A stretch of 64,000 nucleotides of DNA from positions 153,454-217,453 of the forward strand of contig NZ_JADPMP010000013.1 of NCBI RefSeq assembly GCF_015686655.1, read 5' to 3'. A program made the translations under genes and the position numbers. Source of the DNA: Pontibacter sp. FD36. GTDB lineage: Bacteria; Bacteroidota; Bacteroidia; Cytophagales; Hymenobacteraceae. The notes under the pieces are model-generated. The model was not told the DNA's origin, made no database searches, and was given only the letters and a program-made list of their open reading frames with translations. Of the stretch, positions 24,093 through 33,825 are shown piece by piece (position 1 is the stretch's first letter; each line of letters begins with the position of its first letter).

Positions 24093-27000
24093 ATGCTTCA
24101 CTTCTTTTTTAGTCAACCTGATACAGTGTACGCCTTACAAAGCGAAGGTGACCTGAACGCTACTGACATCCAAAAACTGGAATGGTTATTCGGCAACGCC
24201 ACTCTAAAGCAGGAAACTGTGCTGAGTGGCTTTTTTGTTGGCCCACGTGCTGCTATGATCACGCCTTGGAGTACCAATGCCGTGGAAATTACCCAGAACA
24301 TGGGCATCGAAGGTATAATCCGTATCGAAGAGTTTGCCATCGTAACGGAGGACTTCACGGATTTTGACCCGATGCTTTCGCAAAAGTATAACGGTCTAGA
24401 TCAAGAGATTTACACGATCAACATACAGCCGGAGCCGGTGCAGCCGGTAACGGATATTGCGGCTTACAACAAACAGGAAGGGCTTTCGCTGAGCGAGGAA
24501 GAGGTGGAGTACTTGAATAAGCTATCTGAAAGAGTTGGCAGACCGCTGACTGATTCTGAAGTATTCGGCTTCTCGCAGGTGAACTCAGAGCACTGCCGCC
24601 ACAAGATCTTCAACGGCAAGTTTGTGATCGATGGCGAAGAGAAGCCAAGCTCTCTGTTCAAACTGATCCGCAAAACATCAGAGACACACCCGAACGACAT
24701 CGTTTCTGCTTACAAAGACAATGTGGCCTTTATCAAAGGGCCGGTGGTACAGCAATTTGCCCCGAAGCGTGCCGATGTACCTGATTATTACCAGGTAAGT
24801 GATTTTGAATCGGTTATTTCGATTAAAGCAGAAACACACAACTTCCCGACCACAGTAGAGCCTTTCAACGGTGCTGCAACAGGTTCTGGTGGTGAGATTC
24901 GTGACCGCCTGGCTGGTGGACAGGGTGCCCTGCCGCTGGCTGGTACTGCCGTGTACATGACCGCTTTGTCGCGACTGGAGAAAGACCGTCCGTGGGAACA
25001 AGCGACGCAGGAAAGACAGTGGCTCTACCAAACGCCGATGGATATCCTGATCAAGGCTTCTAACGGAGCTACTGATTTCGGTAACAAGTTCGGACAGCCG
25101 CTGATCACTGGTTCGGTGCTGACGTTTGAGCACGACGAAAAAGCGGATCAGATCGAGGCTCCACGTAAACTGGGCTACGACAAAGTGATCATGCTGGCAG
25201 GTGGCGTTGGCTACGGCAAAGCAAGCCAAGCTCAGAAAGGACACCCGAAAACGGGCGATAAAATTGTGATCCTGGGTGGTGAGAACTACCGCATCGGTAT
25301 GGGTGGTGCAGCGGTTTCTTCTGCTGACACAGGCGAGCACGGCACAGGTATAGAACTGAACGCCATCCAGCGTTCCAACCCGGAAATGCAGAAGCGTGCT
25401 GCCAATGCCATTCGTGGTATGGTGGAAAGCGAGCACAACCCGATTGTTTCGATCCACGATCACGGTGCTGGTGGCCACTTAAACTGCCTTTCTGAACTGG
25501 TGGAAGAAACCGGCGGCAAAATAGACTTGGATAAATTGCCTGTAGGCGACCCTACCCTTTCAGCCAAAGAGATCATCGGCAACGAATCGCAGGAGCGTAT
25601 GGGTTTGGTGATCGGTGAAGAAGATATCGAGACCCTGCAAAAGATAGCGGAACGTGAACGTGCTCCAATGTATACCGTGGGCGACGTGACCGGTGACCAC
25701 CGTTTTACCTTCGAGTCTGCCTCTACGGGCCAGAAACCGATGGATCTGGAGCTGAGCGATATGTTCGGCAGTTCGCCAAAAGTGGTGATGAACGACAAGA
25801 CCGTTGCCCGGGAATACCAGGCGGTAACTTACGAACAAAACCAGCTGCATACCTACCTGGAGCAGGTGTTGCAATTGGAAGCTGTCGCCTGTAAAGATTG
25901 GCTCACGAATAAAGTAGACCGCTGCGTGGGTGGCCGCGTAGCGAAGCAGCAGTGCGCTGGCCCGCTGCAATTGCCACTGAACAACTGCGGTGTGATGGCA
26001 CTGGACTTCCAGGGCAAAGAAGGTATAGCCACTTCCATTGGCCATGCCCCTATCTCAGCCCTGATCGATCCGGCAGCGGGTAGCCGCAATGCCATCGGTG
26101 AATCACTTTCCAACATCGTGTGGGCACCTTTGAAGGATGGTTTAAGGAGCGTTTCGCTTTCTGCTAACTGGATGTGGGCTTCCAAGAACGAAGGAGAAGA
26201 TGCTCGTCTGTATCAAGCGGTGGAGGCCTGTTCTGATTTCGCTATTGCCCTGGGCATCAACATCCCAACCGGCAAGGACTCGCTTTCGATGAAGCAGAAG
26301 TACAAGGACGAGGATGTAATTGCGCCAGGTACGGTGATCATCTCAGCAGCAGGTAACTGCAGCAACGTGCGCCAGGTGGTAGAGCCGGTGTTGCAGCACA
26401 ATGGCGGCAACATTTACTACATCAACTTGTCAAATGATGCCTTTAAGTTAGGTGGATCTTCTTTTGCGCAGGTTGTCAACAAGATCGGTAACGAAACACC
26501 AGATATCACTGATGCAGCCCTGTTCAAGAATGCGTTCAACACGTTGCAGCAGCTGATCAAAGAAGATAAGATAGCGGCGGGCCATGACATTGGCAGTGGC
26601 GGTTTGATCACGACCTTACTGGAGATGTGCTTTGCTGACAATAACCTGGGTGCTTCCATTGACCTGACCTCACTGGGCGAAGAGGACTCTATTAAAGTGC
26701 TGTTTGCTGAGAATATCGGTATCGTATTCCAGGCTTCGGCAGAGGTTGAAGAAACCTTGAAATCCAACAATGTAGCATTCTATAAAATAGGCACGAGCAC
26801 ATCAAGCGCTACATTGGAGCTGAAGAACGGCGAAGCAGCTTTTAGCTTCGACATCGCACAACTGCGTGACACTTGGTTCAAAACTTCCTACCTACTGGAT
26901 ATCAAGCAAAGTGGCCCGCATAGCGCCAGAGAGCGTTTTGAAAACTACAAAAAGCACGAACTGACCTATACCTTCCCGGCAGGATTTGACGGCAAGAAGC

Positions 27001-27773
27001 CAGCCATCGACAGTTCTAAGCCAAGAATCAAGGCGGCGATCATTCGGGAGAAAGGAAGTAACTCGGAGCGTGAAATGGCCAATGCTATGTACCTGGCCGG
27101 CTTCGACGTGAAGGACGTGCACATGACCGACCTGATCTCTGGAAGAGAGACCCTGGAGGATATTCGATTCATCGGTGCCGTGGGTGGCTTCTCTAACTCG
27201 GACGTGCTGGGTTCTGCCAAAGGATGGGCAGGTGCCTTTATGTACAACGAGAAAGCAAAGACTGCCATTGAGAACTTCTTCAAACGCGAAGACACGCTAT
27301 CGGTAGGTATATGCAACGGCTGCCAGCTGTTTGTAGAGCTTGGTTTCATCACGATGGGGCATGATCAGAAGGCGAGAATGCTGCACAATGTGAGCCAGAA
27401 ACACGAAAGTATCTTCACTTCCCTGACTATCCAGGAAAACAAATCGGTAATGCTTTCAAGCCTGGCCGGTGCTACGCTAGGGGTTTGGGTATCGCACGGC
27501 GAAGGTCGCTTTAGCTTGCCGCACACCGAGGATAAGTACCAGATCGTGTCGAAGTACGCGTACGAGACCTATCCGGCCTGCCCGAACGGCTCTGACTACA
27601 ACACCGCCATGATCTGCGATGAAACAGGTCGTCACTTGGTGATGATGCCACACATCGAACGTTCGCTCCTGCAGTGGCAGTGGGCGCACTATCCGAAAGG
27701 CCGTCACGATGAGGTATCACCTTGGATGGAAGCCTTCGTGAACGCCAGAAAGTGGCTGGAAGCGAACCAATAG
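24093..27773 (+). CDS. purL: Phosphoribosylformylglycinamidine synthase (single-chain PurL)
   Basis: 1226 residues, the large one-polypeptide FGAM synthase that converts FGAR, glutamine and ATP to FGAM in purine synthesis. Order: an N-terminal PurS-like domain, AIRS-type ATP-binding core domains (SQVNSEHCRHKIFNG, KAETHNFPTTVEPFNGAATG, GGVGYGKASQ), and a C-terminal class I glutamine amidotransferase with nucleophile Cys1077 in GICNGCQ. It is monocistronic, with its own promoter and a strong terminator. Confidence 0.97.
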   Translation: MLHFFFSQPDTVYALQSEGDLNATDIQKLEWLFGNATLKQETVLSGFFVGPRAAMITPWSTNAVEITQNMGIEGIIRIEEFAIVTEDFTDFDPMLSQKYNGLDQEIYTINIQPEPVQPVTDIAAYNKQEGLSLSEEEVEYLNKLSERVGRPLTDSEVFGFSQVNSEHCRHKIFNGKFVIDGEEKPSSLFKLIRKTSETHPNDIVSAYKDNVAFIKGPVVQQFAPKRADVPDYYQVSDFESVISIKAETHNFPTTVEPFNGAATGSGGEIRDRLAGGQGALPLAGTAVYMTALSRLEKDRPWEQATQERQWLYQTPMDILIKASNGATDFGNKFGQPLITGSVLTFEHDEKADQIEAPRKLGYDKVIMLAGGVGYGKASQAQKGHPKTGDKIVILGGENYRIGMGGAAVSSADTGEHGTGIELNAIQRSNPEMQKRAANAIRGMVESEHNPIVSIHDHGAGGHLNCLSELVEETGGKIDLDKLPVGDPTLSAKEIIGNESQERMGLVIGEEDIETLQKIAERERAPMYTVGDVTGDHRFTFESASTGQKPMDLELSDMFGSSPKVVMNDKTVAREYQAVTYEQNQLHTYLEQVLQLEAVACKDWLTNKVDRCVGGRVAKQQCAGPLQLPLNNCGVMALDFQGKEGIATSIGHAPISALIDPAAGSRNAIGESLSNIVWAPLKDGLRSVSLSANWMWASKNEGEDARLYQAVEACSDFAIALGINIPTGKDSLSMKQKYKDEDVIAPGTVIISAAGNCSNVRQVVEPVLQHNGGNIYYINLSNDAFKLGGSSFAQVVNKIGNETPDITDAALFKNAFNTLQQLIKEDKIAAGHDIGSGGLITTLLEMCFADNNLGASIDLTSLGEEDSIKVLFAENIGIVFQASAEVEETLKSNNVAFYKIGTSTSSATLELKNGEAAFSFDIAQLRDTWFKTSYLLDIKQSGPHSARERFENYKKHELTYTFPAGFDGKKPAIDSSKPRIKAAIIREKGSNSEREMANAMYLAGFDVKDVHMTDLISGRETLEDIRFIGAVGGFSNSDVLGSAKGWAGAFMYNEKAKTAIENFFKREDTLSVGICNGCQLFVELGFITMGHDQKARMLHNVSQKHESIFTSLTIQENKSVMLSSLAGATLGVWVSHGEGRFSLPHTEDKYQIVSKYAYETYPACPNGSDYNTAMICDETGRHLVMMPHIERSLLQWQWAHYPKGRHDEVSPWMEAFVNARKWLEANQ

Positions 27774-27792
27774 GTATAGCAATCCACATCAT

Positions 27793-27832
27793 AAAAAAAG
27801 GCGCTCCGGGAATTCCCGGAGCGCCTTTTTTT
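27793..27832. terminator. Strong bidirectional terminator after purL
   Basis: 40-nt perfect palindrome: A7, stem GGCGCTCCGGG/CCCGGAGCGCC around AATT, T7. It serves purL on the plus strand and the LytTR regulator gene on the minus strand. Confidence 0.92.
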
Positions 27833-27866
27833 ATAAGCTAAACTCTACTATTTTCAGGTATAGCGG

Positions 27867-28541
27867 TCAGATACTGTGCAGCTGCTGCATGTAGGAGGCC
27901 CCCACAGGCACCTCATTTCCTTTGATGCATACCTGGTGGCGCTCTATCTTATCGATCTGCTTTTTAGCGACGATGTAAGAACGATGCACCCGCACAAAGC
28001 TATCGGCAGGCAATTGCTCGCTCAGTTCCTGTATGGTCATCCGCGAGAGCAGTTTTTTTCCTTCCAGCACAAAAGTGACGTAATTGCCCGCAGCCTCCAG
28101 GTATAGGATCTCGTCGTAGTGCACCTTCACCTGCTCGTAGCCGGTTTTGAGGAAGAGATAGTCCTTCACCGGAGCTGTCGTGCCGCGCAATTGCAGGAGT
28201 TCCTGTGCTTTGTTGCAGGCCTTGATAAACCGGGGCAGCGAAAATGGCTTTAGCAGGTAATCAACCGCATCCAGCTCAAAGCTGGTAACGGCGTGCTCAG
28301 AGTAAGCGGTCGTAAAGATCACCATCGGCTTTTTCTGGAGGCTCGTCACAAACTCCAGTCCAGAGATGTCCGGCATTTTAATATCCAGAAACAGCAAGTC
28401 AATCGGTTCGTTTTGCAGGAACTCCAGCGCCTGAAAGGCATCCGTAAAACAACCCACCAGCTCCAGGTAAGGCACTTTGGCAGCATGTGCCCGTACCACT
28501 TCCAGCGCCATTGGCTCGTCGTCTATTGCTATTGCTCTCAT
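27867..28541 (-). CDS. LytTR family response regulator
   Basis: 224 residues. The receiver domain has Asp7/Asp8 and phosphoacceptor Asp53 (LFLDIKMP), then KPF. A C-terminal LytTR DNA-binding domain starts at about 127 (DYLFLKTGYEQVKVHYDEILYLEA... FVRVHRSYIVAKKQID). It lies 43 bp downstream of its LytS-type kinase. The pair is next to an ABC transporter operon on the same strand, which makes that transporter a plausible target. Confidence 0.93.
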   Translation of the reverse strand: MRAIAIDDEPMALEVVRAHAAKVPYLELVGCFTDAFQALEFLQNEPIDLLFLDIKMPDISGLEFVTSLQKKPMVIFTTAYSEHAVTSFELDAVDYLLKPFSLPRFIKACNKAQELLQLRGTTAPVKDYLFLKTGYEQVKVHYDEILYLEAAGNYVTFVLEGKKLLSRMTIQELSEQLPADSFVRVHRSYIVAKKQIDKIERHQVCIKGNEVPVGASYMQQLHSI

Positions 28542-28584
28542 ACCTGTTGCTATACCTTGTCTGCTATACCTGCTTTAAATATAC

Positions 28585-30102
28585 TTATAATTGGAGTGTG
28601 AGGTGCACAAAGAATTCTTCCGGCGTATCGCGAATGATCAGTTCGTGTCTGTCCGAGTACAAATGCTCGAGACGCTGCTTCACATTCTTCAGGCCGATAC
28701 CTGATTTGTCTTTCTCCGGATCCTGCTCCGACTTTTTCTGCTTGCTATTGTATACGTCAAAGTACAGCTTATCCTTATCGGTATGCAAGGTTATCCTGAT
28801 CCAGGATTTGTGCTTCAGGCTAATCCCATGTTTAAAGGCGTTCTCGATGAAAGGAATGAGCAGCATAGGGGCAATGTACTTATCTCCTACCACCTCTTCT
28901 ATCTTGGTCTCGATTGAGATGTTTGGTGAGGCCGAGGTGCGCAGCAGCTGCAGGTCAATGTAATTGCGCATGTACTCGATTTCGCGGGAGAGCAGGATTT
29001 TTTGCTGGTGATTCTCGTGCAGCATAAAGCGCATCATGTCACCCAACATCTGTATACCTTGCGCGGTGCGTTCGCTGTTCTCCTGCAATGCTGTACCATA
29101 GAGCGTGTTCAGGGCATTGAACAAGAAGTGCGGGTTGATTTGGGAGCGCAGGAAATCGAGGTTGGCACTCGTCGATCCCAGCTCCTTCTTGAGTACAAAT
29201 ACTTCCTCTCTCCCCTTCATCTGGCGCTTAAACAGAAACCAGACAAAAGGCACTGTCACCACCAGTTGGAACAGGGAGTTGAAAAAGCTCAGGCCAAAAG
29301 CGTGGTCTTCGTCATGAAAGAACATCAGCAGCAAAAATGCAACCGGCAAATAGGCCAGTATGACTACCAGTAGTGATACGAGGAGGTATTTCCTGAAAGG
29401 ACGTTCTGACTTGAGCGCATTCGGGATCAGATAATAGAAAGCACCGCAATATAGCAGCAAGGCGCTAAGCGATACGATCGCCAGGGTCAGCGTGAACTCC
29501 ATCTCTAAATTGAAAACCATCAGTAAAAACACACTGATCATCCAGATGATAAAGGCCGTTAGCGTATCACGGTTGATGATCCGGTACCGGGCCGAGATCG
29601 CCGTAGCGTTGGCAATCAGGTAGAGCCCACTGTACTTGATAAAGGTATAGATACTGACCAGTAGCAACAGAAACAGCGCATGACGGAAGCTATCCTGAAA
29701 GATCAGGCCATAGTCTTGCTCACCGCCATACTCCCAGGTTAACAGGTAGCTCTTGGTATAGGTGTCGAGCACGCCCGCCACGAAGGCATAGGTCAGGTAT
29801 AGCCCAAGCAGCAGCAGGGAATAAAGTGCCACGCGTTCCTTCTGCATCAGCTTGGGTATGATCCTGAAGTTGAGGAACAGAAATGCCAGGTACAGCAAGG
29901 TATAGCGGATCAGCTGCGGCCAGAAATAGTGCTTGTAGAAGTGATATTCAATCCCTGCCCTCTCAAAAAACCATTGATTAGGTTCGTAAGAAGTAGAGAG
30001 CGAGAAGATTGAAAAAACAAAAATAGCAGTCGCCACCCAGAACTCTATTTTAGCCGTCTGGAGTGGCTTTGCGATGTGGTTGTCCAGTGTCATATCATTC
30101 AT
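28585..30102 (-). CDS. LytS-type sensor histidine kinase
   Basis: 505 residues from the ATG at 30102. About eight N-terminal membrane helices (residues ~20-300) form the sensor. The His_kinase domain has phosphoacceptor histidine in RSQINPHFLFNALNTL, and a HATPase domain includes MLLIPFIENAFKHGIS and GIGLKNVKQRLEHLY. A reading frame extends 12 codons upstream, but a promoter -7 element lies inside that stretch, so the start at 30102 is preferred. It pairs with the LytTR regulator downstream. Confidence 0.9.
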   Translation of the reverse strand: MNDMTLDNHIAKPLQTAKIEFWVATAIFVFSIFSLSTSYEPNQWFFERAGIEYHFYKHYFWPQLIRYTLLYLAFLFLNFRIIPKLMQKERVALYSLLLLGLYLTYAFVAGVLDTYTKSYLLTWEYGGEQDYGLIFQDSFRHALFLLLLVSIYTFIKYSGLYLIANATAISARYRIINRDTLTAFIIWMISVFLLMVFNLEMEFTLTLAIVSLSALLLYCGAFYYLIPNALKSERPFRKYLLVSLLVVILAYLPVAFLLLMFFHDEDHAFGLSFFNSLFQLVVTVPFVWFLFKRQMKGREEVFVLKKELGSTSANLDFLRSQINPHFLFNALNTLYGTALQENSERTAQGIQMLGDMMRFMLHENHQQKILLSREIEYMRNYIDLQLLRTSASPNISIETKIEEVVGDKYIAPMLLIPFIENAFKHGISLKHKSWIRITLHTDKDKLYFDVYNSKQKKSEQDPEKDKSGIGLKNVKQRLEHLYSDRHELIIRDTPEEFFVHLTLQL

Positions 30103-30106
30103 AAAA

Positions 30107-30138
30107 CAATGATAAATTAAAGCGTTGAGTATAAACAA
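30107..30138 (-). promoter_or_regulatory. Promoter of the LytS/LytTR pair, leaderless geometry
   Basis: On the minus strand TTG (30136-30138), 21 nt, then TATCATTG (30107-30114), which matches TTG-N19-21-TAnnTTTG at all but one base. It ends exactly 4 nt before the ATG at 30102, so the mRNA should begin at or next to the start codon. Confidence 0.55.
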
Positions 30139-30177
30139 AAAATGTGATGAATGCGGTTAATTTTGTGACGGATGGTG

Positions 30178-33100
30178 CTAAAACATGGTATCCAGCATGA
30201 AATTGATCAGTTGCGCTGACTGTCGTACATAAAGGGCTTTTGTAGGCGCAGCCGGTTTCTGAATGGTCACCTTTCTGACATTGTCCATCATCTCCAGATC
30301 GATCAGCAGGTTGCGCGGGTCTATACCTGCGTGAGCCGGCTTAGCGGGAACAGTGAGTTGGATTTGCTGTTCCCCGGCATGTAACCTGTGCTTCTCCAGG
30401 TATAGCAACTCTCCTAACTGGCCGTCCTGACCAGCGGCATACACTCCTACTTCTACCAGATCTTGTACAGGTATAGCCGTTTCCCTGCCTAAGGTGTCCA
30501 CCACCGACTTCTGCGCCCGGACATCCAGGGTCACGCTCCATTGTCCATCCGCTGTCGGAACTGCTACAGCCTGCTTCGTTTCCAGATTCCAGTAAGTGTT
30601 TTTTTCGAACAGGTCGACCAACAGGTACTGCAATGAATCCGGGGCGGCCGCCTGCAATTCGCGGTACAGATGCAGGGATGTGGACAGTGGGGGCTCACCT
30701 GAACCGAACTTTTGCAGCAGCTTGCACAGGGCCCGGTTCACCTGCTCCTCTCCCAGGTATTCTTTTAGGGCATACATGGCGAAAGGGCCTTTCCTGTAAC
30801 GCATAAAAGGATCTGAAGCCCGTAGCAGCGGCACATCGGCCTTGGAGCGGGGTGTGAGATAAGACTGGCGCATCACCCACAGGAGCCTTTCCAGATGCTC
30901 TGCGCCGTAAGTGGCCTCTACCACTCCCAGTGCGCTGTACCAGGCCAGACTCTCGGTCAGCAGGGCCGCTCCTTCCATGTCAGCCGGCACCAGCTGATGC
31001 GCCCACCATTGGTGTGCCACTTCATGTGCCCCTACCGCAAAAACAAGGTCGATATCCCGCCAATCTTCCTCGGGGTTCAGCATGGAGAAATTCTCCGTCA
31101 GGGCAATGGTACCCGGATAGGCCGATGCCCCGCCTCCGGCCCCGGGATACTCGACCAAGCGGAGTTGGCGGTGCGGGTAAGGCCCAAAATGACGGGTATA
31201 GTATTTTAGCGACGCTTCCGCACTTTTGAACAGCCGATCCGCCTGATGGACATGCGCCGGGTGATAAAGCACCTGGATCAGGATATCCTGCCACTCGGTT
31301 TCGCGTATGGCATAGGCAGCCGAATAGAAAGTATAGAGGTTGCGTATGGGTGCGTCAGCCACATAGTAAAAGTAGCGTCTCCCTTTTTCTGTCCAGGTAT
31401 ACTGCAGGGCGCCGCTTGTAACGGCTGTTTGGTCTGCGGAAGTGCCTACCACCGCCTCAAAGCGGATTCGCTCCTGATCAGCGTTCTGATGCTGCACTTC
31501 TCCTTCCTGCAGTGGCTGAATAGCCGGTTTTGGAGGAAGCTGATGTGCCTGCCGGTCGCGTGCAAGATGCAATTCCCGGTTTGCCTGGTAGCCGATGGCA
31601 GGTAGCCACGCATGATTTAGAAAATAGCTGCCGTTCGCTGTCACTGCATAATCAGCACCTTTCCTGGCAAAGCCTTTGGGCATATATTGGATGTCAAAAC
31701 TCAACTCCAACGAATCACCAGGTTGCAGAGCCTTTTCGAGGATGAAAATGGAATGGTGATGTTGCTGATCCTCGAGCAAAGTTATGGTCGCCCGGTCAAA
31801 CTGCAAATCCCTGGTATCGACACCAAGAGCTGTGGCAATGTGTATCGTGTCAATGGCTACCCTACTTTTGTTCTGAAGGGTATAAACTCCGCTCACCCAC
31901 GCCTCCCCCTGATCGGGGAAAAACTCTACGTGCAGGCTGGTGGCTGTCAGCGTTGGCTGCGGTACCCCATGATACTTTCCATAGAGCTGTTCATAAGTGG
32001 CACGTCTTGCTAGTAGCTCATCTTTTGACAGTTGCTCAGTCAGCACATCCGTCTGGTAGAACACAAAAGCACCCAGCGAAAAAATCGCCAGCAATCCGCA
32101 TGCGAGTGCCAGTAACAGTGGTTTTGATGGGTGCAGCACCGCACGGCGTATTCGTTGCCCTATACCTGTTTCCCGGCCTCTCACCCAAAACCTGAGAGTA
32201 AGCAGTGCCAGTAGTAGTGCCCAGGCTACCCAGTATAGTTTAAACCAAATCCAGGATGCTAACTGCGACCCGAAACCACGCATATCCGAGTAAGACCACC
32301 CAAGGTCTGCACCGTAAATCAAAAGCTTGTTTACCACGCCCATTTCATGCGCGAATACACTGAAGAGAAAGGTGACAAACGTGATGATGTGCGCCAGGTA
32401 TTTATGATTCACCAGTACATGCACGACCATTCCCAGCACCGCAACCAATAAGTAGTCTATCAATTGCAGCCCAAAGAGCATACGCAGGTATAAGCCGATC
32501 TCCAGCACTTTATACCCCTGCGATAGCTGCGTGGCTATACCTGCCAGCAGAAAAACTAGTTGCAGACTAAGCAGCATCAGCACCAAACTACTCAGCTTAC
32601 TGAAGAGCAAAACCCAATTAGGCACGGGGGCCGCATCGGCTATATCACTGATCCGGGCGTCCCGCTCACGCCAGATAAGCTGCCCGGCATACACCACCAT
32701 GACCGCAACTACGACCAGGCGTAACATGAACAGGTTGTAAATGGCTGTAATGCGGGCAGTCGTAGGAAGCGTCGGCACTCCGAGCGAGCCCTCCAGCCAC
32801 TCCGGCAAAAGCACCAGTAGTAGCCCCGCTATACCTGACAAAGCAATCCAGCCCCAGCTTTTCATGTTTTCCCGATAGGTCTGTAGCGTGATGGCAGCCG
32901 TCTGTTGCAGCCGGGAGCGCAACCGGAAGTTCTTTTGAACCTGTGGAACGGCAATCGGTACTGCATCTGCGATCGGTGCCTCTATGGGTTTGCGCTTCAT
33001 GATCCGGCTCCACCAACCTGAACTGACATGGTGTGCAAATCGAAAGCGACCGAAGGCAACGGCCATAAAGCCAAACGCTATCAGCAGCCAGAGCAACCTG

Positions 33101-33825
33101 TTCCAGAGCAGCCATCCATCTAGCGGCAACAGTTGGGTATTGATGTTAAGAGGTGTCTGTGTTTTCCTGAACTCAGCCACTATGGTAAAGCAAGAGAAGT
33201 CCAGCTGCTTAGCTAAATCCCATTGGCCCAGCTGGTCTGCCAGCATTTCTTTGCTTGTCAGTGCCATCATAAACAGCAGTCCGCCGCTTAGAAAACTCAC
33301 CATGGCATGGCGACTCAGCAAGGCCAGCGAAAACAACATAGCCGTGGAAACAAAGGCAGCGGGAAGCGCGATCACCAGAAAGGAACTCAGGTAGGGTGAG
33401 AACTGGAATGGGCCAAAGAGCACAGGGTCTATACCTGGCACTACCAGCGCCAGCAACAGACCCAAGGGCAGCGCCAGCATGACCAGTGCGACCACGGCAA
33501 AGGCCCCCATCAGCTTACCACCCAGGTAGGCAAACTTACTGACAGGCGTTGTGTACAACAATGGATCAATTCTGGACCGCAAGTCGTGTGTCGCTGCTTC
33601 GCCGGCCACGGCTGCTATCACCAGCAGTGCCAGCAAACTGGCAATGGCTGAAATAGCCGCTATCACAACAGGTGCATTCAGGAAATAATCTCCGCTGTAC
33701 ACATTCTCGGTAAAGCTCAGTACCATTGCAAAAGTCAGCAGCAGAAAAATACCGAAATAGATCCAGGTGGAAATGCGGCGCAGCTGGTAGCGCAGCTCAA
33801 AACCGAACATCGCCCAGAACATCAT
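30178..33825 (-). CDS. ABC transporter permease fused to an M1-type peptidase domain
   Basis: 1215 residues. The first ~600 form an ABC-2-type permease with about 12 membrane helices. From about 640 to the end is an extracytoplasmic M1 aminopeptidase-like region with zinc site His934-Glu-Val-Ala-His938 (GAHEVAHQWWAHQ) and a downstream TES glutamate. The usual GxMEN loop is replaced by GGGASAYPGTIALTEN. Its start overlaps the ATPase gene stop by 4 bp. Substrate and peptidase activity are unknown. Confidence 0.88.
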   Translation of the reverse strand: MMFWAMFGFELRYQLRRISTWIYFGIFLLLTFAMVLSFTENVYSGDYFLNAPVVIAAISAIASLLALLVIAAVAGEAATHDLRSRIDPLLYTTPVSKFAYLGGKLMGAFAVVALVMLALPLGLLLALVVPGIDPVLFGPFQFSPYLSSFLVIALPAAFVSTAMLFSLALLSRHAMVSFLSGGLLFMMALTSKEMLADQLGQWDLAKQLDFSCFTIVAEFRKTQTPLNINTQLLPLDGWLLWNRLLWLLIAFGFMAVAFGRFRFAHHVSSGWWSRIMKRKPIEAPIADAVPIAVPQVQKNFRLRSRLQQTAAITLQTYRENMKSWGWIALSGIAGLLLVLLPEWLEGSLGVPTLPTTARITAIYNLFMLRLVVVAVMVVYAGQLIWRERDARISDIADAAPVPNWVLLFSKLSSLVLMLLSLQLVFLLAGIATQLSQGYKVLEIGLYLRMLFGLQLIDYLLVAVLGMVVHVLVNHKYLAHIITFVTFLFSVFAHEMGVVNKLLIYGADLGWSYSDMRGFGSQLASWIWFKLYWVAWALLLALLTLRFWVRGRETGIGQRIRRAVLHPSKPLLLALACGLLAIFSLGAFVFYQTDVLTEQLSKDELLARRATYEQLYGKYHGVPQPTLTATSLHVEFFPDQGEAWVSGVYTLQNKSRVAIDTIHIATALGVDTRDLQFDRATITLLEDQQHHHSIFILEKALQPGDSLELSFDIQYMPKGFARKGADYAVTANGSYFLNHAWLPAIGYQANRELHLARDRQAHQLPPKPAIQPLQEGEVQHQNADQERIRFEAVVGTSADQTAVTSGALQYTWTEKGRRYFYYVADAPIRNLYTFYSAAYAIRETEWQDILIQVLYHPAHVHQADRLFKSAEASLKYYTRHFGPYPHRQLRLVEYPGAGGGASAYPGTIALTENFSMLNPEEDWRDIDLVFAVGAHEVAHQWWAHQLVPADMEGAALLTESLAWYSALGVVEATYGAEHLERLLWVMRQSYLTPRSKADVPLLRASDPFMRYRKGPFAMYALKEYLGEEQVNRALCKLLQKFGSGEPPLSTSLHLYRELQAAAPDSLQYLLVDLFEKNTYWNLETKQAVAVPTADGQWSVTLDVRAQKSVVDTLGRETAIPVQDLVEVGVYAAGQDGQLGELLYLEKHRLHAGEQQIQLTVPAKPAHAGIDPRNLLIDLEMMDNVRKVTIQKPAAPTKALYVRQSAQLINFMLDTMF

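Noticed and set aside
24678..25478. 266-codon minus-strand open frame inside purL
   Set aside because: Purely antisense to conserved PurL blocks; no promoter and no family resemblance. Similar antisense frames at 51519-52337, 57452-58273 and 42411-43265 were rejected for the same reason.
27793..27832. 40-nt perfect palindrome after purL as a mobile-element end
   Set aside because: Arms, loop size and A/T tracts are those of an ordinary bidirectional terminator.
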